Shown: positions 25,411 to 34,113 of the stretch, in pieces
Layout: every line of letters begins with the position of its first letter
Numbering within the stretch: the stretch's first letter is position 1
Source of the DNA: Actinobacteria bacterium OV320
GTDB taxonomy: Bacteria > Actinomycetota > Actinomycetes > Streptomycetales > Streptomycetaceae
Reading direction: 5' to 3'
Length of the DNA stretch: 64,000 bases
NCBI GenBank assembly: GCA_001298545.1
Contig: LJCX01000030.1
Span: 372,001 to 436,000, forward strand
Notes under the pieces: model-generated
Told to the model about the DNA's origin: nothing
The model's input: only the letters and a program-made list of their open reading frames with translations
Database searches by the model: none
Position numbers and translations under genes: made by a program

Positions 25411-26430
25411 GTGTCCCTGCTGCCCCTCGACGACCCCGCGTCCCCGCCACCGCCCCGGTCCCAGCCCCCGCTCGCGGAAGACCGCCGCCGCCCCCTGGCC
25501 GCCACCGCCACCCGCCGGGCCCTCACCCTGTCGCCGATCCTGCTGCTCGCGGTCTGGGCGGTGGTCGACTGGCACGCCGTGCGAGACGGCACCGCCCTGC
25601 TCGCTACCGCCGACCCCTGGTGGCTGCTGGTCGGGCTCCTCTTCACCTATCTGGGCTCGGTCGCCGCGGCCTGCGTCCGCCAGGGGGCGATCCCGGACCG
25701 GCTGCCACCGGGTCTGCTGGTGGCCTCCCAGATCGCCGCGGGCGCCGCGAACCACATACTGCCGGCGAGTATCGGCGCCCACGCGGTCACGGTCCGCTTC
25801 CTGCAACGCCAGGGCGTCGCCCTCCCTCGCGCTACCGCCTCGATCGCGCTGTACTCCCTGGTCAGAGCCGTGGCCAAGACACCCGTTGTGCTGATTTTCC
25901 TGCTCGCCGCGCCCAGCGCCATACCCCCCGCCAGGCTGCTCCCGGAAGGACGCACGCTGCTCCTGGCCGCCGCGGGCCTTCTGCTGGCCCCCGCGGCGAC
26001 CGCGGCGCTGCTCGTTCTCGTACGGCCGCTGCGCGGCCCCGCCCTGAACTTCGTCCGTACGGCCCTCACCGATGCCCGGCATCTGCACACCCGCCCCGCC
26101 CGCTTCCTCCCCCTGTGGGGCGGAGCGGTCGCGGCGCCGCTGATCCAGGCGAGCGTGGTGGCCTCGGTGGGAACGGCGCTGGGCCTGCCCCTGTCCTGGC
26201 CGCAGTTGCTCTTCGCGTTCCTCGCGGCGAGCACCGCGGCAGGCGCCGTCCCCGCACCCGGCGGTATCGGCCCGGTCGACGCGGCCCTGGTCCTCACCCT
26301 GGCCGGCTACGGCACTCCGTTGCCCCTCGCCGCCGCGACGGTCATCGGCTACCGGGTGCTGACGGTGTGGCTGCCGCTGCTGCCCGGGATGCTGGTGCTC
26401 TCGGCACTGGTACAGCGAAAGCAGCTGTGA
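25411..26430 (+). CDS. UPF0104/LPG-synthase-like integral membrane protein
   Basis: This 339-residue protein has about eight hydrophobic segments after a Pro-rich cytoplasmic N-terminus. It resembles the transmembrane part of lysylphosphatidylglycerol synthase/flippase proteins, with QIAAGAANHILPASIGAHAVTVRFL and PAPGGIGPVDAALVLTLAG as the characteristic conserved loops. It lacks the C-terminal aminoacyl-transfer domain of MprF, so a lipid-handling role is only inferred. The GTG at 25411 is the family-consistent start. It is convergent with msrB, with a 13-bp repeat array between them. Confidence 0.8.
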   Translation: MSLLPLDDPASPPPPRSQPPLAEDRRRPLAATATRRALTLSPILLLAVWAVVDWHAVRDGTALLATADPWWLLVGLLFTYLGSVAAACVRQGAIPDRLPPGLLVASQIAAGAANHILPASIGAHAVTVRFLQRQGVALPRATASIALYSLVRAVAKTPVVLIFLLAAPSAIPPARLLPEGRTLLLAAAGLLLAPAATAALLVLVRPLRGPALNFVRTALTDARHLHTRPARFLPLWGGAVAAPLIQASVVASVGTALGLPLSWPQLLFAFLAASTAAGAVPAPGGIGPVDAALVLTLAGYGTPLPLAAATVIGYRVLTVWLPLLPGMLVLSALVQRKQL

Positions 26431-26469
26431 CCCGTCGCCTCTCCCCGGCCGCCCCGTCCGGCCGCCTCA

Positions 26470-26530
26470 CCGTCAGCCCTCGCCGTCAGCCTCGCCGCCA
26501 TCCCCTGCCGTCAGCCCTCGCCGTCCGTCG
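26470..26530. repeat. 13-bp tandem repeats overlapping the end of msrB
   Basis: CCGTCAGCCCTCG occurs at 26470-26482 and 26508-26520, with a 12-bp variant at 26483-26494, a diverged unit at 26495-26507 and a trailing CCGTCCGTCG. The msrB stop codon (26511-26513) lies within a unit. Confidence 0.8.
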
Positions 26531-26921
26531 CCAGCCGCAGCGAGATGCTGTTGATGCAGTACCGCTGGTCGGTCGGGGTCGCATACCCCTCGCCCGCGAA
26601 CACGTGTCCGAGGTGCGAACCGCACCGGGCGCACCGCACCTCGGTACGCAGCATCCCGTGCGAGCGGTCCTCGATCAGCTCGACGGCGTCGGTGTCCTTC
26701 GGGTCGAAGAAGGACGGCCAGCCGCAGTGGGAGTCGAACTTGGTCTCCGAGGTGAACAGTTCGGCCCCGCAGGCGCGACAGGAGTAGACGCCCTCGGCCT
26801 TGGTCTCGGTGTACTCACCGGTGAACGCGGGCTCGGTCGCGGCCTGCCGCAGTACGGCGTACTCGGCCGGGGTCAGCTCCGTCCGCCACTGCTCGTCCGG
26901 CTTTTCGACGTCGTACGACAT
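26511..26921 (-). CDS. msrB: Peptide-methionine (R)-S-oxide reductase
   Basis: This 136-residue MsrB reduces methionine-R-sulfoxide in proteins. Structural zinc is held by two CxxC pairs (SCRACG and CARCG), and the catalytic cysteine is in the C-terminal RYCINSISL motif. HCGWPSFF is the substrate-site signature. The length is normal. The ATG at 26921 is followed by MSYDVEKPDEQW, as in actinobacterial homologues. It lies 13 bp downstream of murC on the same strand and may be co-transcribed with it. Confidence 0.96.
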   Translation of the reverse strand: MSYDVEKPDEQWRTELTPAEYAVLRQAATEPAFTGEYTETKAEGVYSCRACGAELFTSETKFDSHCGWPSFFDPKDTDAVELIEDRSHGMLRTEVRCARCGSHLGHVFAGEGYATPTDQRYCINSISLRLATDGEG

Positions 26922-26934
26922 GAGCCTCAGCCCC

Positions 26935-28320
26935 TTACTGGGAAAGACGGTCCAGAATGCGCGGGCCCAGGTCCGTCACGTCGCCCGCGCCCATGGTGAG
27001 AACGAGATCACCCGCCTTCGCCATTCCCGCCACGACCCCCGGTGCCAGGTCCTTGTCGTGCACCGCGGTCACGTCCGCGCCCGCCGCCCGGGCCGCGTCG
27101 ATGATCAGCTCGCTGGTCACGCCCGGGATCGGGTCCTCGCGCGCGGGGTAGATGTCGAGAACGACGGAGGCGTCCGCGAGGGCCAGCGCCTGCCCCATCT
27201 CCGTGCCGAGTTCCTGGGTCCTGGAGAACAGGTGCGGCTGGAAGAGGACGAGGATGCGGGCGTCGCCGACCGCCGCGCGCATCGCCTCCAGGTCGGCCGT
27301 CATCTCCGTCGGGTGGTGGGCGTAGGAGTCGATGACCTGGACGCCCGCCTCCTCGCCCTTGAGCTGGAGCCGGCGCTTGACGCCCGTGTACGCGGCCAGG
27401 GCGGGGGCCAGTTCCGCGGCCGGGACGCCCAGGGCGACGCCCGCGGCCAGCGCGGCGACGGCGTTGTGCGCGTAGTGGCGGCCGGGCACGGAGACCGTGA
27501 AGGTGAGCTGCTGCCCGTCGAGCAGCACGGTCACCTCGCTCTTCAGCCCCTGCGGGACGACGGACAGCACCCGCACGTCGGCGTCCTCGGCCTCCCCGTA
27601 CGTCACCACCCGCACGCCCTCGACCCGTCGGGTCAGCTCCCGCGCGCCCTCGTGGTCGGCGGAGATCACCAGGGTGCCGCCGGGCACGATCTTCTGGGCG
27701 AAGGTCTCGAAGGACGCGTAGATCTCGTCCATCGAGGCGTAGTTCGCGTGGTGGTCCAGCTCGACGTTGAGGACGATGGCGACCTCGGGCGCGTACTTGT
27801 GGAAGCTGCGGTCCGATTCGTCCGCCTCGGCGACGAAGATCTCGCCCTCGCCGTGCAGCGCGTTGGAACCGGGCGCGTCCAGGTCGCCGCCGATCGCGTA
27901 CGAGGGGTCGAGGCCCAGCTCGGACAGCGACACCGCGAGCATGGACGTGGTGGTCGTCTTGCCGTGGGTGCCCGCGACGGCGATCGGGCGCGTCCCGTCC
28001 ATCAGGCGGGCGAGCGCGTCCGAACGGTGGACCACCGGGATCCCCAGCTCGGCCGCGCGGGCCAGTTCCGGGTTGTCCGCGCGGATCGCCGACGACACGA
28101 CGACACAGCTGGCGTCGTCGGCCAGATGGTCGGCGGCATGGCCGATGTGCACGGTCGCCCCGAGTGCCCGCAGCGCCGCCGCGGTCTCGGACTCCTTGGC
28201 GTCGCTGCCGGCAACCTTCGCGCCGCGCTGAGCCAGGATCTTCGCGATCCCCGACATCCCCGCCCCACCGATGCCGATGAAGTGCGGTCGGTCCATGGCG
28301 GTAGGAAGGCCGGGTGCCAT
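26935..28320 (-). CDS. murC: UDP-N-acetylmuramate--L-alanine ligase
   Basis: This 461-residue cytoplasmic ligase adds the first amino acid to the peptidoglycan stem peptide. HFIGIGGAGMSGIA opens the nucleotide-sugar domain, GTHGKTTTTSML (Gly117-Thr122 and onward) is the ATP-binding loop, and YAHHPTEM and FQPHLFSRT are diagnostic MurC motifs. The ATG at 28320 has GGGAG upstream. The frame stays open further upstream but there encodes a Cys-Glu dipeptide repeat from a GCACTC microsatellite, which is not part of the protein. In Streptomyces murC is commonly found outside the dcw cluster. Confidence 0.97.
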   Translation of the reverse strand: MAPGLPTAMDRPHFIGIGGAGMSGIAKILAQRGAKVAGSDAKESETAAALRALGATVHIGHAADHLADDASCVVVSSAIRADNPELARAAELGIPVVHRSDALARLMDGTRPIAVAGTHGKTTTTSMLAVSLSELGLDPSYAIGGDLDAPGSNALHGEGEIFVAEADESDRSFHKYAPEVAIVLNVELDHHANYASMDEIYASFETFAQKIVPGGTLVISADHEGARELTRRVEGVRVVTYGEAEDADVRVLSVVPQGLKSEVTVLLDGQQLTFTVSVPGRHYAHNAVAALAAGVALGVPAAELAPALAAYTGVKRRLQLKGEEAGVQVIDSYAHHPTEMTADLEAMRAAVGDARILVLFQPHLFSRTQELGTEMGQALALADASVVLDIYPAREDPIPGVTSELIIDAARAAGADVTAVHDKDLAPGVVAGMAKAGDLVLTMGAGDVTDLGPRILDRLSQ

Positions 28321-28470
28321 GCGTGTTCTCCCAGGGTGCGCTACGACGGTTCGGTGCGCCCCCACCCTATTGCGCGAGGCGCACCGCACCCACCCAGGGG
28401 CGCGGGCCGTATCGACGGACGACCGCGCGGCGCGGACACGAGCGGACCCAGCGCGCCCGCTCCCGGACCC

Positions 28471-28510
28471 GCACTCGCACTCGTACTCGCACTCGCACTC
28501 GCACTCGCAC
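28471..28510. repeat. GCACTC hexanucleotide microsatellite upstream of murC
   Basis: Six to seven copies of GCACTC, one altered to GTACTC, lie 150 bp upstream of the murC start in a 250-bp spacer with no gene. Just beyond (28517-28565) there is a looser repeat of CCATCxCxGGAxT-type units. Confidence 0.9.
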
Positions 28511-28570
28511 CGACCCATCACAGGAGCCCCATCGCAGGACTCCCATCACCGGAGTCCCACAGGACTCCGC

Positions 28571-29044
28571 TCAGGCCTTGCTGTGGGAGAAGAGTTTCAG
28601 CACCGGGACTCCCACCTTGTGCCGCGCCCGGGAGGCCCAGTCCCGGTGGAAGAACTCCTCGACGTAGTGGGGGTCGGTCAGCACGATCACCTCGTCCGCC
28701 CCCGCCTCCGCCACCAGGGACTTCAGCGCGTCCAGCGGATGGTCCTCGACGAGGCGTCCGACCGCGTCGTGGCCCGCCACGTGCAGAGCCTGCAGGGACA
28801 CCTCCAGGGCCCGTACGCCGAACCCCTTCGCCTCGTCGCCCTCGGGCGTCTCGCCCTCCCGCGCGGCCTCGTCCAGTTCGCCGAGAGCCACGTCGTCGAT
28901 GGCCCGCAGCAAGCGGTCCGCCTGGTCGCCGCGCGGCTGGAGCAGCACCTGGAAGGTGACCGGCTCGTCGCCGTGCAAGGTGCTGACGAATTCCACGTCG
29001 GCGGACGTCAGGGCCTTCTCGATCATCAAAACGCTTGTGAACAC
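28571..29044 (-). CDS. Conserved actinobacterial hypothetical protein upstream of murC
   Basis: This 157-residue soluble protein of alpha/beta character has VEFVSTLHGDEPVTFQVLL near the start. The C-terminus, DEVIVLTDPHYVEEFFHRDW...GVPVLKLF, resembles the last strand-helix-strand of universal-stress-like nucleotide-binding folds. Proteins of this kind have sometimes been labelled indole-3-glycerol phosphate synthase, but nothing of TrpC is visible. The GTG at 29044 has AAGGAG 12 bases upstream; an ATG at 29026 lacks a ribosome site. I do not assign a function. Confidence 0.75.
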   Translation of the reverse strand: MFTSVLMIEKALTSADVEFVSTLHGDEPVTFQVLLQPRGDQADRLLRAIDDVALGELDEAAREGETPEGDEAKGFGVRALEVSLQALHVAGHDAVGRLVEDHPLDALKSLVAEAGADEVIVLTDPHYVEEFFHRDWASRARHKVGVPVLKLFSHSKA

Positions 29045-29234
29045 CAGCGCCCCATTCTCCTTCGAGGACCCCCGTGGCCCTCTCTCCTCCGTGGGCCGTC
29101 GGCGGCCCTGCGGAAACCATCCTTCCCCGTGTGCGTACGGGGACTGCGAGATTCAGTGTGCCCGCCGGAGGCCAAACGGAACGGTTGATTCCGCCCTTTC
29201 CGGGCCGACGGTGACGATCGAACTCCTATCCGCA

Positions 29235-30074
29235 TCACGGCCGTCGATACCTACTGAACAGGAAACCCTCCTCCTCCAGGAGGGAGACCAGTGCGAATCG
29301 CCGCGGAACCGCGACCGACGGCCCGCCCGCGATCCGCTGCGCGTCGCCGACGGCGAGCATCGGGGAGACGGTCAGACAGAGCTCGTCGAGCACCCCGGCG
29401 GCCACGAACTGGCCCAGCAGCCGGGGGCCGCCCTCCGTCAGCAGCCGGGTGTGCCCGAGCTCGGCGAGCGCCCGTACGGCCCGGTCCGGCTCGACGCCCA
29501 TGCCGTCACCGGCGATCACCACGCGCGCGCCCGCCTTCTCCGCGGCCGCGACCCTGTCGGGGGCCGCCGCGGCGCCGGTCAGGATCAGGGTGGGGACCAG
29601 CGGCGAGGTGAAGAGCGGGAGCGAGAAGTCGAGGTCGAGGCTCGCGGTGACCACCGCGACGGCCGGCGCGGGACCCTGCCCGGCCGCCTCGCGCCGCGCG
29701 GCGAACTCGGCACGCGCGCGTGCGGGACGGTACCCCTCCAGACGTACCGTTTCCGCGCCCACGACGACCACGTCCGCGAGCCCGCGCAGCGTGCCGAAGA
29801 TCCGCATGTCGGTGGCGGTGGAGATGGGCTGGGAGCGCCCGTCGTGCTGGGCGGCGCCGTCGAGCGTGGACACCATGTTGGCCCGCAGCCAGGGCCCCGG
29901 CTCACCGGATCCGGGCTCGGGGTACGCGTAGGCGTCGGCGAGCTCGTCGAGGCTCCACTCGCGATCCGGGGCCGCTCCACCCCCTTCGCCGCCGCCCTCG
30001 CCGGGGGCCCCGGGCGGCGGGCCGCCGGAGTCGGTCGTCACTGTCTGGTCGGTCACAGGGAACAGCCGTCGCAT
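29235..30074 (-). CDS. Pyrimidine reductase/DHFR-like (RibD C-terminal) protein
   Basis: This 279-residue member of the RibD C-terminal/DHFR superfamily contains WLRANMVSTLDGAAQHDGRS, IFGTLRGLADVVVVGAETVR and LLTEGGPRLLGQFV, which form the NADPH site and the conserved TEGGP loop. Stand-alone proteins of this family reduce pyrimidine or pteridine-like substrates; the substrate is unknown. A Gly/Glu/Pro-rich stretch at residues about 15-40 is probably flexible. It is divergent from the ZapE-type ATPase, only 37 bp away. Confidence 0.82.
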   Translation of the reverse strand: MRRLFPVTDQTVTTDSGGPPPGAPGEGGGEGGGAAPDREWSLDELADAYAYPEPGSGEPGPWLRANMVSTLDGAAQHDGRSQPISTATDMRIFGTLRGLADVVVVGAETVRLEGYRPARARAEFAARREAAGQGPAPAVAVVTASLDLDFSLPLFTSPLVPTLILTGAAAAPDRVAAAEKAGARVVIAGDGMGVEPDRAVRALAELGHTRLLTEGGPRLLGQFVAAGVLDELCLTVSPMLAVGDAQRIAGGPSVAVPRRFALVSLLEEEGFLFSRYRRP

Positions 30075-30111
30075 GCCAGGCAGTCTGGCACGCCCCGTAG
30101 CATGGGGAACC

Positions 30112-31218
30112 GTGTCGTCCTCCTCCTCAGCCCCCGGCCTCAGCCCGATAGCCGACGCGGCCCCGGTGTCCCTCTGCACCCGCCAGCCGCACGTCCCCGC
30201 GGACCGGCTGGTCGCCGAGATGGTGCCGCCGCCACGCTTCGACTCGGTCCGCTTCAGCACCTACATCCCGGATCCGAACCAGCCCAGCCAGACCGAGGCG
30301 GTCGGCGTCCTGGAGGGGTTCGCGACCGGACTCGGCGGAGCACACGCCGCCGGCGGCGCCAGGCGGGGGTTCCTCGGCCTCGGCAGGTCCAAGGCGCCCA
30401 AGGTCCCCGCCGGGCCGCGCGGTGTCTACCTGGACGGCGGCTACGGCGTCGGCAAGACGCACCTGCTGGCGTCCTTGTGGCACGCCACCCCCGCGGAGCC
30501 CGCCCTCAAGGCCTTCGGCACCTTCGTCGAGCTGACCAACCTGGTCGGCGCCCTCGGCTTCCAGCAGACGGTACGGACCCTCTCCGGGCACCGGTTGCTG
30601 TGCATCGACGAGTTCGAGCTGGACGACCCGGGCGACACCGTGCTCGTCTCGACGCTGCTCGGCAAGCTGGTCGAGGCGGGCGTCGCGCTCGCCGCCACCT
30701 CCAACACGCTCCCGGGCAAGCTCGGCGAGGGCCGGTTCGCGTCCGCCGACTTCCTGCGCGAGATCCAGGGCCTGTCGGCGCACTTCCGCGCGCTGCGCAT
30801 CGACGGCGAGGACTACCGCCACCGCGGCCTGCCCGACGCGCCGGCGCCGTACTCCGACGAGCAGGTGACCAAGGCGGCCTACGCCACCGAGGGCGCCTCG
30901 CTCGACGACTTCCCGCATCTGCTGGAGCACCTCGCCAAGGTCCACCCGAGCCGCTACGGCGCGCTGACGGATGGCCTGAAGGCGGTCTGCCTCACGGACG
31001 TGGGGGCGGTGCCCGACCAGTCCACGGCTCTGCGGCTGGTGGTCCTGGCCGACCGGCTCTACGACCGCGAGGTCCCGGTCCTGGCCTCCGGGCTCCCCTT
31101 CGACCGGCTGTTCAGCGAGGAGATGCTGAACGGCGGCTACCGCAAGAAGTACTTCCGCGCGATCTCCAGGCTCACCGCACTGGCCCGCGACGCCAAACGG
31201 CTCGTCGAGCCCCAATAA
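30112..31218 (+). CDS. zapE: AFG1/ZapE-family ATPase
   Basis: This 368-residue P-loop ATPase of the AFG1-like family has Walker A GGYGVGKTHL and Walker B LLCIDEFELDD, with the sensor-1/Arg region in LAATSNTLP. GLPFDRLFSEEMLNGGYRKKYFRAISRL is the C-terminal family block (here given as motifs LFSEEML and YRKKYFRAISRL). ZapE binds FtsZ in E. coli; the actinobacterial role is not established. The GTG at 30112 is chosen because the upstream residues are unconserved. Confidence 0.88.
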   Translation: MSSSSSAPGLSPIADAAPVSLCTRQPHVPADRLVAEMVPPPRFDSVRFSTYIPDPNQPSQTEAVGVLEGFATGLGGAHAAGGARRGFLGLGRSKAPKVPAGPRGVYLDGGYGVGKTHLLASLWHATPAEPALKAFGTFVELTNLVGALGFQQTVRTLSGHRLLCIDEFELDDPGDTVLVSTLLGKLVEAGVALAATSNTLPGKLGEGRFASADFLREIQGLSAHFRALRIDGEDYRHRGLPDAPAPYSDEQVTKAAYATEGASLDDFPHLLEHLAKVHPSRYGALTDGLKAVCLTDVGAVPDQSTALRLVVLADRLYDREVPVLASGLPFDRLFSEEMLNGGYRKKYFRAISRLTALARDAKRLVEPQ

Positions 31219-31299
31219 ACGATCTTGGCCGCCTGGTCAAGAGTCGGTTCGCGCCAAGAATCCCTCCCTTTTGAGGCGCACTTCATCTCGCAACGTCGA

Positions 31300-31331
31300 G
31301 TTAACCCTGCAAACAACCTTGCAGGGTTAAC
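31300..31331. promoter_or_regulatory. Perfect 13-bp inverted repeat downstream of the ATPase gene
   Basis: GTTAACCCTGCAA (31300-31312) and its exact complement TTGCAGGGTTAAC (31319-31331) flank the 6-base spacer ACAACC, just upstream of the promoter candidate at 31350-31377. Its moderate GC and lack of a T-run make it less like a terminator than the other hairpins here, so it may be an operator. Confidence 0.55.
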
Positions 31332-31349
31332 GTGTTTCTTGACCAGTGG

Positions 31350-31377
31350 TTGACCAACCGTTGGTCTGGACTAGAAA
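31350..31377 (+). promoter_or_regulatory. Promoter candidate for the secreted-protein/carbonic-anhydrase genes
   Basis: TTGACC (31350-31355) is separated by 16 bases from TAGAAA (31372-31377), which lies 25 bp before the ATG at 31402. A GACCAA-CCG-TTGGTC inverted repeat (31352-31366) overlaps the -35, suggesting repressor control. A second TTGACC is at 31339. Confidence 0.4.
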
Positions 31378-31401
31378 CGCGAACCGACCGAAGGGGGGCG
31401 C

Positions 31402-31815
31402 ATGTTCCGAGGTGCGACGACCCGGACCGTCCTTTCGGTCCTCGCCGCCGTCCTGCTCGCCCTCCCGTTCTTCGCACCCACGTCATCCTTCGCACACGCG
31501 CACACAGTGCGTCAGGTCGAGGCCAAGACCCAGCCCGGAATCACACTCCCCGGCAAAGCGATGCGCGACGAAGTCGTCACGTTCCGCGACTGCGACCGCT
31601 CCGGCGGCCCCGCCGACCCGCTGCGCACCCGCGACCGCCACCGCGCCACCACCTCCGCGCCGGCCGCCTCGACTCCCCAGGAGCCCGAGCGCGCGCTGCT
31701 GGCACAGGATCCCGCGGCCGCGCATCAGCCGCCCCGGCCCGGCGACCCCTATGGCCGCTCGTCGAGATCCTCGGCGGCCCACTCTCCGGCGGCACTCCAG
31801 GTCTTCCGCTGCTGA
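31402..31815 (+). CDS. Small secreted hypothetical protein
   Basis: This 137-residue protein has a clear Sec signal peptide (VLSVLAAVLLALPFFA, cleavage near SSFAHA). The mature part is hydrophilic and rich in Arg, Pro, Ala and His, and probably unfolded or cell-wall associated. GAAGGGGGGCGC precedes the ATG. It is 90 bp upstream of a carbonic anhydrase, so a link to CO2 handling is possible but unproven. Homology outside Streptomyces is not evident to me. Confidence 0.65.
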   Translation: MFRGATTRTVLSVLAAVLLALPFFAPTSSFAHAHTVRQVEAKTQPGITLPGKAMRDEVVTFRDCDRSGGPADPLRTRDRHRATTSAPAASTPQEPERALLAQDPAAAHQPPRPGDPYGRSSRSSAAHSPAALQVFRC

Positions 31816-31905
31816 GAGAGCAGAGCAGAACAGCAGTCCCCCACCTGTCCTGTGTCCTGCACATCCGACGCGCCCCCACGGCGCGCCAGGAGGAGTCACC
31901 ACGTC

Positions 31906-32487
31906 ATGCAGCCCCTCATCGACAACGCCCGTACGTTCGGACAGCGCCCTGAGGAGTTCGCCAAACTCGCAGCCGGCCAGTCCCCCCAGGTCCTGTTCAT
32001 CACCTGCTCCGACTCGCGGGTCGTTCCCGCCCTGATCACGGGCGCCCGTCCCGGCGAGCTCTTCGAACTGCGCACCGCGGGCAACATCGTTCCCCCCTAC
32101 GGCTCCGACCGCCCCACCGGCGAGGCGGCCACCATCGAGTACGCCGTGGAGGTGCTCGGCGTCCAGGACGTCGTCGTCTGCGGCCACTCGCACTGCGGTG
32201 CCGTCGGCGCGCTGGTGCGCGGCGACGACCTCGACGGCGTCCCCGCCGTACGCGACTGGCTCGCGCACGCCGCGGACGAACCGGGCACCGCCGACCCCGA
32301 CGACCCCACGGTCATGCGGGCGGTGCAGAACCATGTGCTCGCCCAGTTGCTGCGGCTGCGCTCCTACCCGTGCGTGGAGAAGCGGCTGGCCGACGGCCGA
32401 CTGCGGGTACGCGGCTGGTACTACGAGGTGCACACCGGTGCCGTACGCGAGCACCGTGTCGACACCGACGGTTTCGAGGCCCTGTGA
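31906..32487 (+). CDS. Beta-class carbonic anhydrase
   Basis: This 193-residue beta-carbonic anhydrase interconverts CO2 and bicarbonate. The zinc ligands are Cys34 and the Asp36-Arg38 dyad in CSDSR, with His94 and Cys97 in GHSHCG. ELRTAGNIV and EYAVEVLGV are further family motifs. The ATG at 31906 has AGGAGGAG about 10 bases upstream. The stop overlaps the GTG of a SulP transporter, forming a two-gene bicarbonate module. Confidence 0.94.
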   Translation: MQPLIDNARTFGQRPEEFAKLAAGQSPQVLFITCSDSRVVPALITGARPGELFELRTAGNIVPPYGSDRPTGEAATIEYAVEVLGVQDVVVCGHSHCGAVGALVRGDDLDGVPAVRDWLAHAADEPGTADPDDPTVMRAVQNHVLAQLLRLRSYPCVEKRLADGRLRVRGWYYEVHTGAVREHRVDTDGFEAL

Positions 32488-33986
32488 GCGCCGCGACGGA
32501 CCAGAAGCCCGCCGGGCGAATAGCCCGGTTCCCCCACCTCAAGCAGGACTTCGCCGCCTCCCTCGTCGTCTTCCTGGTCGCGCTGCCGCTGTGTGTGGGC
32601 GTGGCCGTGGCCTCCGGCGTGCCGGCCGAGCTGGGGCTCGTCACCGGCATCGTCGGCGGCCTCGTCACCGGTCTGCTGCGGGGCAGCTCCCTCCAGGTGT
32701 CCGGTCCGGCAGCCGGACTGACCGTGCTGGTCTTCGAGGCGGTGCAGGAGTTCGGCCTGCCCGCCCTCGGAGTGATCGTCCTCGCCACGGGCGCCCTCCA
32801 GCTCGCCATGGGCGCCCTGAAACTGGGCCGCTACTTCCGGGCCATCTCGGTCTCGGTCGTCGAGGGCATGCTGGCCGGAATCGGCCTGGTGCTGATCGCC
32901 GGTCAGCTGTACGCGATGGCGGGCGCCAAGGCGCCGTCGTCCGGCCTCGGGAAGATCGCCGGACTGCCCGGGGCCGTCGTGGACGCGGTCGGCAGCACGT
33001 CCGCGCTCGCCTCGCTCGCGATCGGCGCCGGCACCATCGCGGTGCTCGTGTTGTGGAAGCGGTTGCCGGCGAAGGTGCGTACGGTGCCCGGACCGCTCGC
33101 CGCGGTGGGCCTGGCCACACTCGCCGCCCTGCTGCTGAACCTGCCCGTGGCCACGGTCGAGGTGCAGGGCCTGCTCGGTTCCGTCCAGCCGCCGTCGCTG
33201 AGCTCCTTCGGCGAGCTGGCACACGTCGGCCTGCTCGGCACGATCGTCGCGTTCACCCTGATCGCGTCCGCCGAATCGCTGTTCAGCGCGGCCGCGGTGG
33301 ACCGGCTGCACGACGGTCCGCGCACCGAGTACGACAAGGAGCTGATGGCACAGGGCGCGGGCAACGCGATCTGCGGGGCGCTCGGCGCGCTGCCGATGAC
33401 CGCGGTGATCGTGCGCAGCGCGGCCAACGTGCAGGCGGGCGCGCGGACCAAGGCGTCGCGCGTCCTGCACGGCGTGTGGCTCCTGCTCTTCGCGGCCCTG
33501 CTGCCGAACGTGCTGGCGTACATACCCATCCCGGCGCTGGCCGGCATCCTCGTGCACGCGGGCGCCAAGCTCGTGCCCGTGCGGGGACTCGTGGGGCTGT
33601 GGCGCGAGCACCGCGGAGAGGCGCTGATCCTGGTCGTCACGGCCGTGTCGATCGTCGCGGTCAGCATGTTCGAGGGTGTTCTGATCGGTCTCGCGCTGGC
33701 CGTCGCCAAGACGGCCTGGGAGGCCTCGCACCTCAGGCTGGAGGTCGTCGACAAGGGCGCCGGCCCCGTCCAGGCGTTTCTGTCGGGCAACGCGACGTTC
33801 CTGCGGCTGCCGAAGATCCTCGACAGCCTGGAGGCCCTCCCGCAGGACCGCCCCGTCGAGCTGGACCTCTCCGGTCTGCACCACCTCGACCACGCCTGCC
33901 GTACGGCGCTGGAGACCTGGGCCGAACGGCACAGCGCGGTCGGCACGGAGCCGGTGAAGGTCACGGAACCGGTGACGACCGTGTAG
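32484..33986 (+). CDS. SulP-family anion (probably bicarbonate) transporter
   Basis: This 500-residue SulP permease has about 10-12 membrane segments beginning with DFAASLVVFLVALPLCVGVA, then TGIVGGLVTGLLRGSSLQVSGPAAGL, the SulP signature. A short C-terminal extension (VELDLSGLHHLDHACRTAL) resembles a reduced STAS domain. Sulfate, bicarbonate or dicarboxylates are possible substrates. The overlapping carbonic anhydrase gene favours bicarbonate, as in SulP-CA fusion proteins of other bacteria. A strong hairpin follows the stop. Confidence 0.9.
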   Translation: MSAATDQKPAGRIARFPHLKQDFAASLVVFLVALPLCVGVAVASGVPAELGLVTGIVGGLVTGLLRGSSLQVSGPAAGLTVLVFEAVQEFGLPALGVIVLATGALQLAMGALKLGRYFRAISVSVVEGMLAGIGLVLIAGQLYAMAGAKAPSSGLGKIAGLPGAVVDAVGSTSALASLAIGAGTIAVLVLWKRLPAKVRTVPGPLAAVGLATLAALLLNLPVATVEVQGLLGSVQPPSLSSFGELAHVGLLGTIVAFTLIASAESLFSAAAVDRLHDGPRTEYDKELMAQGAGNAICGALGALPMTAVIVRSAANVQAGARTKASRVLHGVWLLLFAALLPNVLAYIPIPALAGILVHAGAKLVPVRGLVGLWREHRGEALILVVTAVSIVAVSMFEGVLIGLALAVAKTAWEASHLRLEVVDKGAGPVQAFLSGNATFLRLPKILDSLEALPQDRPVELDLSGLHHLDHACRTALETWAERHSAVGTEPVKVTEPVTTV

Positions 33987-33999
33987 TCCGCCCCACGCG

Positions 34000-34041
34000 C
34001 TGTCCGGCCCGGGACCCGGGGCGTGGCCCCGGGCCGGACAG
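34000..34041 (+). terminator. Terminator after the carbonic anhydrase-SulP operon
   Basis: A perfect 14-bp stem, CTGTCCGGCCCGGG (34000-34013) with its complement at 34028-34041, encloses a 14-base loop, starting 14 bp after the SulP stop. Confidence 0.7.
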
Positions 34042-34113
34042 CAGGCATATCGTTACAGGACGGGCAGAAGCAGACGGAAACACTCTTACGCGCCTCTTGC
34101 CGAGGAGGTCGTC

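Noticed and set aside
28321..28521. N-terminal extension of MurC with a Cys-Glu dipeptide repeat
   Set aside because: It is the translation of a GCACTC microsatellite; a proper ATG with ribosome site exists at 28320 and gives the normal MurC length.
33961..34113. A gene in the spacer between SulP and slipin
   Set aside because: The spacer is a terminator hairpin plus a short promoter region; open frames there are shadows of the neighbours.
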